From NCBI GenBank assembly GCA_963768185.1, contig CAVYGS010000005.1:372001-436000 (forward strand): a stretch of DNA of 64,000 bases, in the 5' to 3' direction. The translations under genes and the position numbers were made by a program. The DNA comes from Palsa-461 sp963768185 (lineage in GTDB: Bacteria > Actinomycetota > Acidimicrobiia > Acidimicrobiales > RAAP-2). This document shows, one piece after another, positions 18,266 through 27,704 of this stretch (the stretch's first letter is position 1; the number at the start of each line of letters is the position of its first letter). The notes under the pieces were generated by a model. It saw only the letters and a program-made list of their open reading frames with translations, had not been told where the DNA came from and did no database searches.

Positions 18266-18472
18266 CGACCCTGGCTGAATTGGACCAGCCGGAGCTCTCC
18301 CAAGAAACCTGGTCTTCCCAACGAGGAAGCGATAGAGAGATGAGAGCTTCTCCCCGAAGCATCCCTCGAGCGCGGTCAGCTTGAGCGAACACCCATTGAC
18401 GTCCGGCCCCTCTTCATAGAGAGATAAGCACTCAGGCCCGCCAACCATTGAGAGTTCTGCGTCCCGAGGTGA

Positions 18473-19555
18473 TCAACCGGCCCGGTCCCATGGTTCGAAC
18501 AAGCCCTCAAACTCGAGCTTGCCGTCCCGGACTCGGCCGTATAACAGCCAGTCGCCGCGGAACATGCCGTGCTCGTGGGGGGAGCAGGCGATGTGGGTGC
18601 GAGGACCCCCGGTCGTGCTCGGTAGGAAGCGGATCCGCTCGAGCCCGGCCTGGACGCCCTCACCACTCAAGATGGGCGCCCGCGCCAGGCCTTCGACCAA
18701 CACTCGGGCGGTGTCGTAAGACAGCACGGGGATAGCGTTCGGCCAGAAGGGAGGGTCCTGGCCGTAGCGATCGGCGAACCGCTGGTGGAAACCGCGCACC
18801 AACGGGTTGGTCGGGTCGAACTGGTCGATCCCCACCCACCCCTCGAACTTGTCGAAGCCCAACAAATAGAACATGAAGGCGGTCGTCATGATCCGCGGCG
18901 GGTCCCATTGCAGCTTGTCGAGCGCGGCCTTGAGCAGACCCTGGGCGGCCAACATTCCGTAGCCCATATAGACGAGGGCATCGGGCTGGATGCGTTGTAG
19001 GTTCCGTAGGTTGGAGGCAAGATTGCCTGGCGCCTGCGTCACCGTCTCGACGGCCGCCACCGACACCCCCCGGAGACGGCATTCCTGGCGGAAGTAGCGG
19101 AAGTACTCCTCCCCGTTCGGCGAGATCTCGCTCAGGACCGCCACGCGCTCGTGGCCGTGGCGCTTCAACCAGCCGACGATGAGGGCGGCGTCGCCACCGC
19201 AGTCGCCGTTGCCGAGCCGGAAGCAGTAGTCCCCGTGGAACTGCTCGGTCCCGCACCAGCTGATGAGGGGGACGTGTAGTTCGTTGGCCAGGGGCCCCAC
19301 TGTGATCGCGTTATCCGAGCTGTAAGCCCCCGCAACGGCGATGCAGCCCTCGTCCACCAGGAACCGGAACCCGTCCGTGGCGTTCTTGGCCGTGCCCTGC
19401 GGGAGTCCGTTCTCCGGGTGAATCACGAACTCGACGGGCCGCTCCAAGATCCCCTGCTCAGCCGCCTCGTCGAAGGCCATCCGGTGGATCTTGTCGTATC
19501 CCCCTCCGGGACCGTCGAGGGCCGATCCGAGCCACCCAATCTTGATCGGTTCCAT
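18473..19555 (-). CDS. Liv/AmiC-type periplasmic-binding-fold protein lacking a signal peptide
   Basis: This 360-residue type I binding protein (Peripla_BP_6) is of the kind that binds amino acids, amides or carboxylates. It begins directly with the first beta strand (IKIGWLGSALDGPGG). ATG 19555 is fixed by an AAGGGGG ribosome site a few bases upstream, so no signal peptide or lipobox is lost. It should therefore be cytoplasmic, as in AmiC-like ligand sensors, or be exported by an unknown route. It sits among putative acyl-CoA and amidohydrolase genes, 15 kb from the Liv transporter. Confidence 0.82.
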   Translation of the reverse strand: MEPIKIGWLGSALDGPGGGYDKIHRMAFDEAAEQGILERPVEFVIHPENGLPQGTAKNATDGFRFLVDEGCIAVAGAYSSDNAITVGPLANELHVPLISWCGTEQFHGDYCFRLGNGDCGGDAALIVGWLKRHGHERVAVLSEISPNGEEYFRYFRQECRLRGVSVAAVETVTQAPGNLASNLRNLQRIQPDALVYMGYGMLAAQGLLKAALDKLQWDPPRIMTTAFMFYLLGFDKFEGWVGIDQFDPTNPLVRGFHQRFADRYGQDPPFWPNAIPVLSYDTARVLVEGLARAPILSGEGVQAGLERIRFLPSTTGGPRTHIACSPHEHGMFRGDWLLYGRVRDGKLEFEGLFEPWDRAG

Positions 19556-19737
19556 GATTGTCCCCCTTGTCCCTCACACTCGGCGACTTGATCCGGCTCG
19601 CGGGCCGCTCGGGCCTGGTCGATGGCGAGCTACCCGCCGTTTCCCACCCCGCCCCGTCGAGGCGTGGAGCCGCTTGAATCGCGAGAGGTCGACATGACTG
19701 GGGCCTTGGTTGGTGAACGGGCGATCGTTGCTGTGCG

Positions 19738-20586
19738 CTAGAGGCGAACGGGTTGGAAGACCGCCGAAGCGGCCGTAATGGGCCGACCGTTGTTGCCCTC
19801 GTCCACCAGCACCATCCGGACGCCAATTCGCCCACCCGAACCGGTCAAAACCTCCCCGTCGGCGCGGAAGGGCCCAACCTTCCCTCTGGAAAGGAACATG
19901 ACCTGCCAGCTCTGTATCTGCAAGAGGTCTGTCCCCGCTCGATCCGACGCCAAGTCGGAGGCAGCGGCCTCCAGCAGGATGTGCTGAGGACCAAGATGCA
20001 GAGCAGCGTCGGGTGAGGCCGTCTCGACGCTGAGTTGGGGGAGGGCCCAATGACCGTCCTCCCTCCGCGCGGCGCCAAACACCCGCCACAACGGAGGGAG
20101 GGAAGGAGAGTCCTCAACTTCGATCTTCGCCTCATCCATCTTCTCGAAGCCCGGGGGCGTCGTCCCAAGGCTGATGCCCTCACCGGCGGTCATGGCGATG
20201 ACTCGCTCAGGGCTAGCGGCATCGACGATGCGAGAACGGCTGAAGCCCATCTGTCGTCCTTGCTTGAGCACCTCGGATAAGACCTCGATCCGCGCCACGT
20301 CCCGGGCGTCATCGAGGATCTGGAGCGAGTGGATGACTGGGTTCGGTACAGCGACATCGTCCGCCAAGCCTCCCCCCTCGGGAGCGGCGATGCACAGCGG
20401 CGCCGCCATGACGCCGCCGGCAGGGTTTCGCATATCGGACCGCAGCCGCATGGTGTTGTCAATCGGGCCACTGTTCAGCGAACTGTGGTTTCGACCCAAA
20501 TACCGGTAGCTGAGCAGGCTCGTCCAGCGCCGCCTGAGCTCGGCCCAGTACTCCTGCTCGGACGTCTCACGGATGTCACGAAGCAC
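19738..20586 (-). CDS. Double-hotdog acyl-CoA thioesterase-like protein
   Basis: This 282-residue protein appears to contain two hotdog domains. The first (~45-150) includes the PaaI-like segment VIAMTAGEGISLG; the second (~190-282) ends in VRMVLVDEGNNGRPITAAS. It would hydrolyse or bind acyl-CoA thioesters in the cytoplasm. It is oriented like the binding-protein gene downstream and may be in one operon with it (182-bp gap). The family assignment rests on pattern recognition of the C-terminal domain. Substrate unknown. Confidence 0.6.
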   Translation of the reverse strand: MLRDIRETSEQEYWAELRRRWTSLLSYRYLGRNHSSLNSGPIDNTMRLRSDMRNPAGGVMAAPLCIAAPEGGGLADDVAVPNPVIHSLQILDDARDVARIEVLSEVLKQGRQMGFSRSRIVDAASPERVIAMTAGEGISLGTTPPGFEKMDEAKIEVEDSPSLPPLWRVFGAARREDGHWALPQLSVETASPDAALHLGPQHILLEAAASDLASDRAGTDLLQIQSWQVMFLSRGKVGPFRADGEVLTGSGGRIGVRMVLVDEGNNGRPITAASAVFQPVRL

Positions 20587-20812
20587 GCCTCTTCCCCCTC
20601 CATTTCTCAGCGGTCATCATAAGGTCACGCGCCCTGTGGTGGCGCCCGCTCACCCGGGCCGACATGTCTCGTCCCGGGTCCCACCTGGCGATGTCGCACG
20701 ACGACGGTCCGATCCGACCCGAGACGGCGGAAAACCAATCGAGTAAGAATTCAGTGCACAGGCCGAGCGCCAGCGGGTCAACGCCGGGCTTGGACGGAAC
20801 GGAGACTTTGCC

Positions 20813-22063
20813 ATGACGGACATCACGGAATACATCGAGATCACACACCGGGAGTTGCCCTACACGACGTTCGACGCGGACAACCACCTCTACGAGAACC
20901 GCGACGCAATGACGAAGTTTCTCCCGCCCGAGTACAGCGGAGTCATCAAGTACGTCGAGGTTGATGGCAGGACCAAGCTCGCAATCAGGGACAAGATCAC
21001 CAATTACATCCCGAACCCCACGTTCTCCAAGGTGGCGGTTCCCGGTGGCTCGGGCTTCGACGTCACCAAGGGTGGCGGCGGCTTCGGTCGGGGCAACCTT
21101 CATGGCCGAGGAAGGTTGGTGGCGATGCCCGGGGTCGACGCATTCTTCGACCCCGAACCACGTCTCGAGCTCATGAAGGAGATGGGCATCGACCGGACGC
21201 TCTTATGGCCAACGCTCGCCAGTGCCGTGGAGGAACGGCTAGCCGACGATCCCGAGGCGGCCTGCGTGGTCATCCACGCCCTCAATGCGTGGATGCATGA
21301 ACACTGGACCTACGCCTACTCCGATGCCCTCTACGCCACTCCAATCATTTCGCTGGCCATACTCGATCGCGCGCTGGAGGAACTCGATTTCGTTCACGAG
21401 CGGGGTGCCAAGATCTTCTTGCTCAGGGTGGCGCCGGTCCCAACCTGGAAGGGACGGCGATCCTTTGCCTTGCCCGAATTCGACCCCTTCTGGGAGCGCG
21501 TGCAGGAACTCAACATCGTGGTGGGGATGCACTCCGGCGATCCGGGCTACCACCGCTACATCAACGAGTGGGAGGGCTTCGGCGATTCGGAGATGAGCAT
21601 TGACCGACACGCTCGGCGGGCTTCGCCGGCATTCCTCGCCCTGGCCTCGGAGAAGGACAACCTGGTCGACGCGATGGCCTCGATCATCGGCCACGGGCTC
21701 GCCACCAGGTTCCCTCGGCTCAAATTCCTGCCCGTCGAATACTCCAGCAAGTGGATCCGGCCGTTCTACAACAAGCTCGAGAGGATCTACGAAGAGGCCC
21801 CCGCCATGTTCGATGAGAACCCGGTCGAGGTCTTCAAGCGCAACGTGTGGGTGCATGCATTCCACGAGCCGGATCCGAAGAGTCTGATCGACCTCGGCAT
21901 TCCGGTGGACCACATCATGTTCGGGTCGGACTTCCCGCACCCCGAGGGCATGGCCGATCCGTTGTCGTACTCGGAAATCGTGAAGGACCTGCCGCTGAAG
22001 GACCAGGCGATGATCATGGGAGGATCCATCGAGAAGGCGATGGGGGTCGGCGCGTACGCCTAG
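20813..22063 (+). CDS. Amidohydrolase-2 family metal-dependent hydrolase/decarboxylase
   Basis: This TIM-barrel enzyme of 416 aa has the N-terminal metal motif FDADNHLYE, a central histidine in GMHSGD and the C-terminal catalytic aspartate in FGSDFPHPEG. The group includes ACMSD-type decarboxylases and hydrolases acting on aromatic or cyclic acids. ATG 20813 follows a weak purine-rich ribosome site. It is divergent from the thioesterase-like gene (226-bp shared upstream region), suggesting a common regulatory region. Substrate unknown. Confidence 0.82.
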   Translation: MTDITEYIEITHRELPYTTFDADNHLYENRDAMTKFLPPEYSGVIKYVEVDGRTKLAIRDKITNYIPNPTFSKVAVPGGSGFDVTKGGGGFGRGNLHGRGRLVAMPGVDAFFDPEPRLELMKEMGIDRTLLWPTLASAVEERLADDPEAACVVIHALNAWMHEHWTYAYSDALYATPIISLAILDRALEELDFVHERGAKIFLLRVAPVPTWKGRRSFALPEFDPFWERVQELNIVVGMHSGDPGYHRYINEWEGFGDSEMSIDRHARRASPAFLALASEKDNLVDAMASIIGHGLATRFPRLKFLPVEYSSKWIRPFYNKLERIYEEAPAMFDENPVEVFKRNVWVHAFHEPDPKSLIDLGIPVDHIMFGSDFPHPEGMADPLSYSEIVKDLPLKDQAMIMGGSIEKAMGVGAYA

Positions 22064-22382
22064 TTCCGGAACCGGACACCGACGCGTATAGCGGCTCACG
22101 TCAAGCAGATCCCTGCTTTCGAGGAGTTCGAACTGGGAGACGACGGGTCGCCTTCGCCGCGAGGGCCTTGATCTCGAGATGAACGCCTTCTGCCGACGCG
22201 CCGTGTCGGATCAAGACGCTCGGGCGACACCCCGGCTCGTGGTGCGCCTCGCCTCGGATCGCTATCCCTCTCGCTCCCGTTTGCTTGCATCAACCGCGTT
22301 GGCGCGATCGTCGATCCGTCCCTTTCGGAGGTGATCGAAGGTGACCTTCCGGAGCACGTTCGGTCCCACCAAGAACTCACCC
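22064..22382. other. Intergenic stretch, no gene seen
   Basis: This stretch lies between the convergent amidohydrolase and TetR genes. A short palindrome (TTCCGGAA) lies just after the amidohydrolase stop, but there is no T-run, and the long reading frames here are shadows of the TetR gene. Confidence 0.6.
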
Positions 22383-23048
22383 TCAAGGCTCTGTGTGCCG
22401 ATCGGTCAGCTCGGCAAGTGCTCCGGCGAGGAGCCATCGCGCGGCGTCGAGGAGTGCCCGTTTGGCCGCGGGGACGTCGAGCCCGACGGCGTCGATGAGA
22501 GAGATCATTGCCTCTGAGCCGACGACCAGTCCCAGTGCGTGGGCGATGCAGTCGATGTCTTTCTTGGGGATCTGGCCCTCGAGAGGGGCGACGACCCTCC
22601 TGATCTGCTCGTTGCGTCGTCCCTGGCGGATCGGCACACGCTCGCTCGGGGGGGTGTCGGCCTGGCGGAACCATTGCTCCAAGGCGCTCTTGGCGATCCT
22701 CCGGTAAGGGACCTGGTCGTCGAGCATTTGGAAGCCGATGCCGCGGATGACCGCCTCGAGCCGCGCTTGAGGGTCGCTTCCAGCTGCTTCGAGTCGCTGC
22801 TCCACCAGGGTCCCCCGGTCGCTGAAGGCCTCGTTCGAGGCCTCCCACCACAGGTCTTCTGCCGAAGAGAAGTAGCGGTACGCCGTGGCGACCGAAACGA
22901 GCGCCCGGTCGGCGGCCTCAGGCATCGAAGGCGCTCGACCTTCTCGGACCAGCTCGGCCGCCGCCTGCAACAGCGCGCTGCGGGTTCGCGTCTTTTGGTT
23001 CGCCCGTCCGCCACTACTGCGAGATACCTCTTGACGTGAGAGATCCAT
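22383..23048 (-). CDS. TetR-family transcriptional regulator
   Basis: This 221-residue one-component repressor has an N-terminal HTH at residues ~15-60 (TRSALLQAAAELVREG ... VSVATAYRYFSS) and an all-helical ligand domain. ATG 23048 gives the standard spacing before the HTH; the frame stays open upstream but overlaps the divergent gene, so longer starts are unlikely. It faces the SnoaL-like gene across 60 bp with an AT-rich CATAATAATA stretch, and so probably controls itself and that gene. Confidence 0.87.
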   Translation of the reverse strand: MDLSRQEVSRSSGGRANQKTRTRSALLQAAAELVREGRAPSMPEAADRALVSVATAYRYFSSAEDLWWEASNEAFSDRGTLVEQRLEAAGSDPQARLEAVIRGIGFQMLDDQVPYRRIAKSALEQWFRQADTPPSERVPIRQGRRNEQIRRVVAPLEGQIPKKDIDCIAHALGLVVGSEAMISLIDAVGLDVPAAKRALLDAARWLLAGALAELTDRHTEP

Positions 23049-23108
23049 CTCATAATAATACCACAGACGCAGGCGGATGGGGCTTGCGCGAACCAGAAGG
23101 GACAGTCG
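23049..23108. promoter_or_regulatory. Divergent promoter region between TetR and SnoaL-like genes
   Basis: This 60-bp region is unusually AT-rich at its TetR side (CATAATAATACC) in otherwise GC-rich DNA. It should hold both promoters and the TetR operator. I could not see a clean dyad. Inference from gene arrangement. Confidence 0.4.
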
Positions 23109-23522
23109 ATGGACCAGCACGAGATGATCGCCTTGGTCGAGCGGCACCTCAAGGCAGAGGGTGCCGGAGATGTCGAGGGCGCGGTTGCGGTGTACACCGA
23201 CGACATCGTGCACGACGAGGTGGGGTTCCCCGATTCGCCCCGTGCCGGCAAGGAAGCGGCCCGAGAGTTCTATCGATTCTTGACTGCCAACTTCCGCACC
23301 GAAGAAGAGGAGCCTCTGAACCGGTTCTTCGACGGAGACACAATGATCCTCGAACAGCACATGACCGGCACGGTCATCGGGGAGATGCTGGGTATCCCAG
23401 GCAATGGACGACGGGTCACCTTCCGGATCCTCCATGTGTTCGGGTTCCGTGACGGATTGATCAGCCGTGAACAGGTCTGGATTGACAGCGGTGCCATCGT
23501 GGCCCAGCTCAGTGCCCCGTAA
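23109..23522 (+). CDS. SnoaL-like / NTF2-fold protein
   Basis: This 137-residue cone-shaped alpha+beta-barrel protein is related to polyketide cyclases and ketosteroid isomerases. Typical features are the N-terminal helix pair (ALVERHLKAEGAGDVEGAVA) leading to YTDDIVHDE and the late strand FRDGLISREQVWID. It is expected to isomerise or bind a hydrophobic substrate. Control by the divergent TetR gene is likely. The precise reaction cannot be read from sequence. Confidence 0.8.
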   Translation: MDQHEMIALVERHLKAEGAGDVEGAVAVYTDDIVHDEVGFPDSPRAGKEAAREFYRFLTANFRTEEEEPLNRFFDGDTMILEQHMTGTVIGEMLGIPGNGRRVTFRILHVFGFRDGLISREQVWIDSGAIVAQLSAP

Positions 23523-23566
23523 CGAGGTCTTCGCCGAGTGGCGGCTCAACCCTCGGACCGGAACAC

Positions 23567-25030
23567 CTAGTCGGGAAACGAAACCCGCGCCACCGCGAGA
23601 ATCTCGGCAATGTCCGCGTCGAGGAGGAACCCCGCAGCCCGCGCCGATTCAGCGGCGGCGCTGAACCTCTCGATGTACTCATCGCACCCGCCTGGATAGA
23701 GGGTCGCGAGCTCGCCCGAGCCGAAGGGACGGGTCACGCCGAAAATCCTGGTGAAGCCCTCTCCCTTTGCACCCATTCCGGACAACACCGCCGTTGGTAC
23801 GTCGACCCACGGCGTGCGGATGCCGCCTTGCGCGTTGCCAAGCCCGTCGCGTACCAGCGTGGGCTCCGAGTCCGTACCGGCGGTCTGTAACAAAGGCGCA
23901 TGCGGCGCGGGGTCACCCCCGTCGATCCAGCGCTCCAGGTGGTTCAAGGAAGCCTCCAGCACGTAGTGCAGCTGAGGAGCCGAGTTCACCGGCTCCTCGG
24001 ACTTGAGGCCGAGCGGCTCATCGGTCGGTCCCATGAGTTCGGCAAGGCGTTCCACCGAGAGCCGGCCATCGTCTTCGTTGGAAGCGATCAGTCCATAGGT
24101 ATCGAAATGCGCAGCCCCAGCGATTTCCCATATGCGGGTATTGGGCCCGTCTTGACAGCGCGCCAGGATTCCCGACATCAGCATGACGTCGGTCTCACTT
24201 TGCACCGTGATGACTGGGACACGCGCATCGGGGATCGTCTCACCACCTTGCGACCGCCACTCTTCGGTCATACGCTCCATGTCGGCTGCGTCAGCGCCGG
24301 CCCGTCGCCGCAGTCCCTCACCGCTCAGATCAGCACCGCGCGACCCGCGTCCGTGGACGATGAAACCGTCGTAGACATGCGCCTGCGGGTCCACCGAGTT
24401 GATGTAGGTCACGAGGAACATGGCCGACTGAGACGCGCCAATCGCGATGAGTCGAGCCGGTGTAAGTCCGCCTAATACCTTCGTCGCGGGATCACGCACC
24501 GCTTGCCCGGCGTGGGAGTAGATGTCGAAGGAGTACGCGTCCCCAGGGTGATGCAAAGAGCCATACCGGTCGGGGTTGGACTCGCGCAGCCCCACTCCGT
24601 TTCCGAGGAGTCCGCCGCCGTTGATGCCCACCTCTTGAGCGGATACACCGACCCACGCGGCACCCGAACGCATGATCTGGCGGTGGGTCACCATCCAGTC
24701 AGGTCCACCGTCGGCCCCACCGCTCACGTTGAACCACTCGACGATCATGGTTCCGTTGAACCTTGCCGGGTCCGTTGGACGGCGGACCATCAACCGAGTG
24801 TGATAGTCCTCGGCACCGGCAGGCTCCACACCGTGGTTGCTCTGGTGATAAGAGTTCGCGGTACCTGACAGGAAGAACTCCTCCTCCAGGTAGCCGCCCG
24901 GGCCCAGACCGGCAAATGGAGCCCCCAACGTGGGCTCACCCGGGACGGGCCCGTCGACCCGCCACTGCGACTTTTGCTGGACCTGCTTCGACACGGATTC
25001 CTCCCCCGACTTCGGCGAACTGACGATCAC
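23567..25030 (-). CDS. Alpha/beta-hydrolase domain protein (Abhydrolase_10 type)
   Basis: This 487-residue enzyme has the sequence pattern of large actinobacterial hydrolases in this family: an N-terminal VDGPVPGEP region, IVEWFNVSGG, AWVGVSAQEVGI, the nucleophile elbow in IGASQSAM and a C-terminal histidine region (AGAAHFDTYG). There is no signal peptide. ATG 25030 is the furthest start; an internal GTG (VSKQVQQ) about 13 codons later is possible. It lies next to the P450 in the same orientation and may act on the same lipid or steroid-like substrate. Confidence 0.78.
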   Translation of the reverse strand: MIVSSPKSGEESVSKQVQQKSQWRVDGPVPGEPTLGAPFAGLGPGGYLEEEFFLSGTANSYHQSNHGVEPAGAEDYHTRLMVRRPTDPARFNGTMIVEWFNVSGGADGGPDWMVTHRQIMRSGAAWVGVSAQEVGINGGGLLGNGVGLRESNPDRYGSLHHPGDAYSFDIYSHAGQAVRDPATKVLGGLTPARLIAIGASQSAMFLVTYINSVDPQAHVYDGFIVHGRGSRGADLSGEGLRRRAGADAADMERMTEEWRSQGGETIPDARVPVITVQSETDVMLMSGILARCQDGPNTRIWEIAGAAHFDTYGLIASNEDDGRLSVERLAELMGPTDEPLGLKSEEPVNSAPQLHYVLEASLNHLERWIDGGDPAPHAPLLQTAGTDSEPTLVRDGLGNAQGGIRTPWVDVPTAVLSGMGAKGEGFTRIFGVTRPFGSGELATLYPGGCDEYIERFSAAAESARAAGFLLDADIAEILAVARVSFPD

Positions 25031-25409
25031 GGCTGACCTTATGCGGTGTCAAGCAAGGTCACCGGTCAGATCCCGGCGAGGACGCGAATCTCCTGCGCAT
25101 CAGGGAATGTCGAAGTTTTCGAGAACTGTCTGTCAAGGTCACATCACCGGACTTCGAACCGGGGTCGGGATAAGTCGTGTTTCGTGGCTGGAGGCCCAAG
25201 GCGTCGGAGAGCTCAGCTGACGACGTGGAAAAGGGGCCGAGGTGGCCGTTACCTTGCGATCGTCTTTCGTTCGTCATGAAGGGTGAGTCGGACACCGACT
25301 TTTGTCGCCGGCACCGTGGACGACTTCGCCGTTTTGTGATCTCAATTTATGGACCGTCATTTTGGACCGTCAAATCACCTGACCGGCCTCGTGCTGATCC
25401 ACCCCCCAA
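25031..25409. other. Intergenic stretch with a repeated TGGACCGTCA
   Basis: No gene seen. The decamer TGGACCGTCA is repeated at 25350-25359 and 25363-25372 (13-bp spacing), just beyond the P450 stop and upstream of the hydrolase gene, so it could be a regulator site for the hydrolase. Confidence 0.35.
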
Positions 25410-26633
25410 TCACACGAGGACGGGAAGTTTGGAGTAACCGCGGACGCTTGCAGTGTGGACCATCTCGGCGCGCCGGTAGTCGACTTCCCAAGTCGGGAAC
25501 CGCTGCAACAGCTCACGCAACGCCACGTGACCCTCGAGGCGGGCGAGCGCGCCCCCGACACAGAAGTGGGCTCCATAGCCGAACGAGAGGTGGCGGTCGA
25601 TGTTGCGATGAATGTCGAACCGGTCGCCATCGGGGAAGTGACGATTGTCGCGGTTGGCAGACCCGTTGATGAGCAGGATCTTCGATCCCTTCGACACGAT
25701 CTGGCCATGGAACTCAACGTCCTCCATGACCCAGCGGCCCTGCACCGGCGAAGGGGCCTCGTAGCGAAGACACTCCTCGATCGCGTTCTGGATTAACTCC
25801 GGCGTGCTGACCAGCTCAGCCCGCTGGTCCGAGTGGCGATCGAGCAACGTAGCCACCCACCCGAGCAGGCGCGCAACCGTCTCGCTACCAGCCGCTGACA
25901 GCAGCATGACAAAGGCGAAGATCTCCTCGTCGGTTAGGCGGCGCAACGTGCCGCCCTCGTCGACCTCGGCATGGACGAGTACCGACAGGAGGTCCTCTTT
26001 CGCTTCCTTGCGCCGCTCTTTCATGAGCTCCGGCAGCACCTGCAAGAGCAGGCCGCCCGCGGACGCCTCAAGGGAGTCCATGGCCTCCATCGCTGCCGAG
26101 CGCTGTTCGCCGACGGTGCCGTCGGGCGACACTGCGAGCATGTTGTCGATGCCCTTCCGCCACTCTTCGACCATGTCCTCGGGGAACCCGACGAGGTTCA
26201 TGATCATCGTGGGCGGAATGATCCCGGCGTACTCCTGTACAAAGTCGAACTCGCTGCGCCCCTCGAGCTGGTCGAGCAAGTTCTGACAGATTGTGACCAT
26301 TCGCTCCTCGAGGCCGGCGATCTTCCTCGGCGTGAAGGCCCGGTTGACGACCTTTCGGTGCCACGAGTGCACGGGCGGGTCCATGAAGATCAGCATCGAA
26401 ATCGGGAAGCGGTCAGGGCTCATCATGTCGAGCGTGGTCCCATGGGCCGAGCTGAAACGCTCGGTGTCGAGAATTGCCTCGAGCACGTCGTCGTAGCGGC
26501 TCAGCGCCCAGAAGTCGTACTTGTCGTTCCGATAGACCGGTGCCTCGTCACGGAGCCGCCGCCAGACTGTATGGACGTTGGCATCGATCTCGTAGTCAAA
26601 CGGGTCGTAGTAGAGGTCCATCTCGTTTGTCAC
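25410..26633 (-). CDS. Cytochrome P450
   Basis: This 407-residue soluble bacterial P450 monooxygenase has the oxygen-binding I-helix (SAAGSETVARLLG), the ExxR pair in EECLRYEAP and the heme-thiolate loop FGYGAHFCVGGALAR with its cysteine ligand. The start MTNEMDLYYDPFDYEID is typical of actinobacterial CYP families acting on lipids or terpenoids. No ferredoxin gene is adjacent, so the electron donor is elsewhere. Confidence 0.94.
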   Translation of the reverse strand: MTNEMDLYYDPFDYEIDANVHTVWRRLRDEAPVYRNDKYDFWALSRYDDVLEAILDTERFSSAHGTTLDMMSPDRFPISMLIFMDPPVHSWHRKVVNRAFTPRKIAGLEERMVTICQNLLDQLEGRSEFDFVQEYAGIIPPTMIMNLVGFPEDMVEEWRKGIDNMLAVSPDGTVGEQRSAAMEAMDSLEASAGGLLLQVLPELMKERRKEAKEDLLSVLVHAEVDEGGTLRRLTDEEIFAFVMLLSAAGSETVARLLGWVATLLDRHSDQRAELVSTPELIQNAIEECLRYEAPSPVQGRWVMEDVEFHGQIVSKGSKILLINGSANRDNRHFPDGDRFDIHRNIDRHLSFGYGAHFCVGGALARLEGHVALRELLQRFPTWEVDYRRAEMVHTASVRGYSKLPVLV

Positions 26634-26941
26634 GGCTCTTCCAATCCCGGGGGCCGATCTCTGGCGATGTGGCGAAGTTTTTCTGTCAACTTATGTCGAC
26701 GGTAGCGCCCATACCACAGCGGGTTGGAATCGCCCCGTGAGATTGCAAAACGGGGTCCAGGTCGCGGGGAGCGCGTCGGCCCTCGTTGAGCAGGGGGCGC
26801 AACGCAGGCGGACTCCAGGTGCGGTGAGACCAATAGCAGCCGCCTCGGGAAGCTGATGGCTGACACGTGCATGGCGGTGTGATCATCGACCGGAGTGAGG
26901 CGAAGCGGCTCGCAGGCCAGTGGGATTTACCTGCGAATATA
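26634..26941. other. Intergenic stretch between P450 and tRNA-Met, nothing seen
   Basis: No convincing frame, repeat or RNA was found. It should contain the P450 promoter. It marks the transition from accessory genes to the core region. Confidence 0.5.
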
Positions 26942-27017
26942 TGGTGGGGCCGGCAGGGATCGAACCTGCGACCGAGGGATTATGAGTCCCCTGCTCTGAC
27001 CACTGAGCTACGGCCCC
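26942..27017 (-). tRNA. tRNA-Met (CAU), CCA encoded
   Basis: A cloverleaf can be drawn with acceptor GGGGCCG/CGGCCCC, the D-arm AGCTCAGTGGTCAGAGC, anticodon loop CTCATAA (anticodon CAU) and T-arm GGTTCGATCC. The discriminator A is followed by a genome-encoded CCA (26942-26944). The acceptor lacks the mismatched first pair of initiator tRNA, so this is the elongator Met type. An Ile2 tRNA modified at C34 is the alternative but less like this sequence. Confidence 0.93.
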
Positions 27018-27109
27018 GACGCCGGTCGGCTGGCGCCGAACCGAAGCACGGTAGTGCACGGTGCGTGGCTGGGCTGGGCCGAGTCTGACGTGCCGAGACG
27101 ATCCGTCAA

Positions 27110-27431
27110 TCAGCGCCTCTCGCGGCGTCCACCCCGGACGACGTTGCGCTGGCAAAGTTCGCTGAGCTTCACCCCAGCGACCACACCGGCGGTCGCGATC
27201 ACGAAGTACGCGAAGGAGAAGGTGTCGGTCGCATATGACGGCGCCTGCTTGGCCGATGGGCCGCCGCCGGCGGCGTTGACCGGATGTCGTTGAACAAGAA
27301 CGCGACCGCACCAGTGCTGCCAGCGCGAAAAGGACGATCGCCCAACGGACGAGCGCGCGCAACCGCAGTGCCTCGGCGGACTCCGCGGGCAGGACATCGC
27401 ATGCAGTCCCCCGGTGGTCCTGACGAGCCAT
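27110..27431 (-). CDS. Small two-helix membrane protein, broken by apparent frameshifts
   Basis: Reading across three frames gives a coherent protein. An N-terminal soluble part is followed by a first hydrophobic helix (RWAIVLFALAALV, then GAVAFLFNDIR in the next frame, shift near 27315). A linker (VNAAGGGPSAKQAPS, shift near 27288) leads to a second helix (FAYFVIATAGVVAGV), and the end is basic. About 105 aa when repaired. Function unknown. The hydrophobic pattern continuing across both breaks argues that they are sequence errors. Confidence 0.5.
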
Positions 27432-27584
27432 AGGGGCCGCACGAGCGCCATGGCCACCGGGAAACTGCGGCGGACGCTCCGGTGGTGTGCGGTGGGTGGC
27501 ACCGCCGATGACCGGCGCACCCGGGCAGTTCTGCTGAGATCGGGCACGAGCGTTCCGTCGAATTCGGACGGAAAATCAGGAGAG

Positions 27585-27656
<72 letters not shown>

Positions 27657-27704
27657 AGGTCGAGCGCTCGACGATAGCACCGGGTCCCTCGTGGACCGCC
27701 GGGG

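Noticed and set aside
26942..27017. tRNA-Met as the attachment site of a genomic island covering 3-26 kb
   Set aside because: No integrase lies next to the tRNA and I did not spot a repeated tRNA 3' end at the other side. The accessory region looks like piecemeal insertion.
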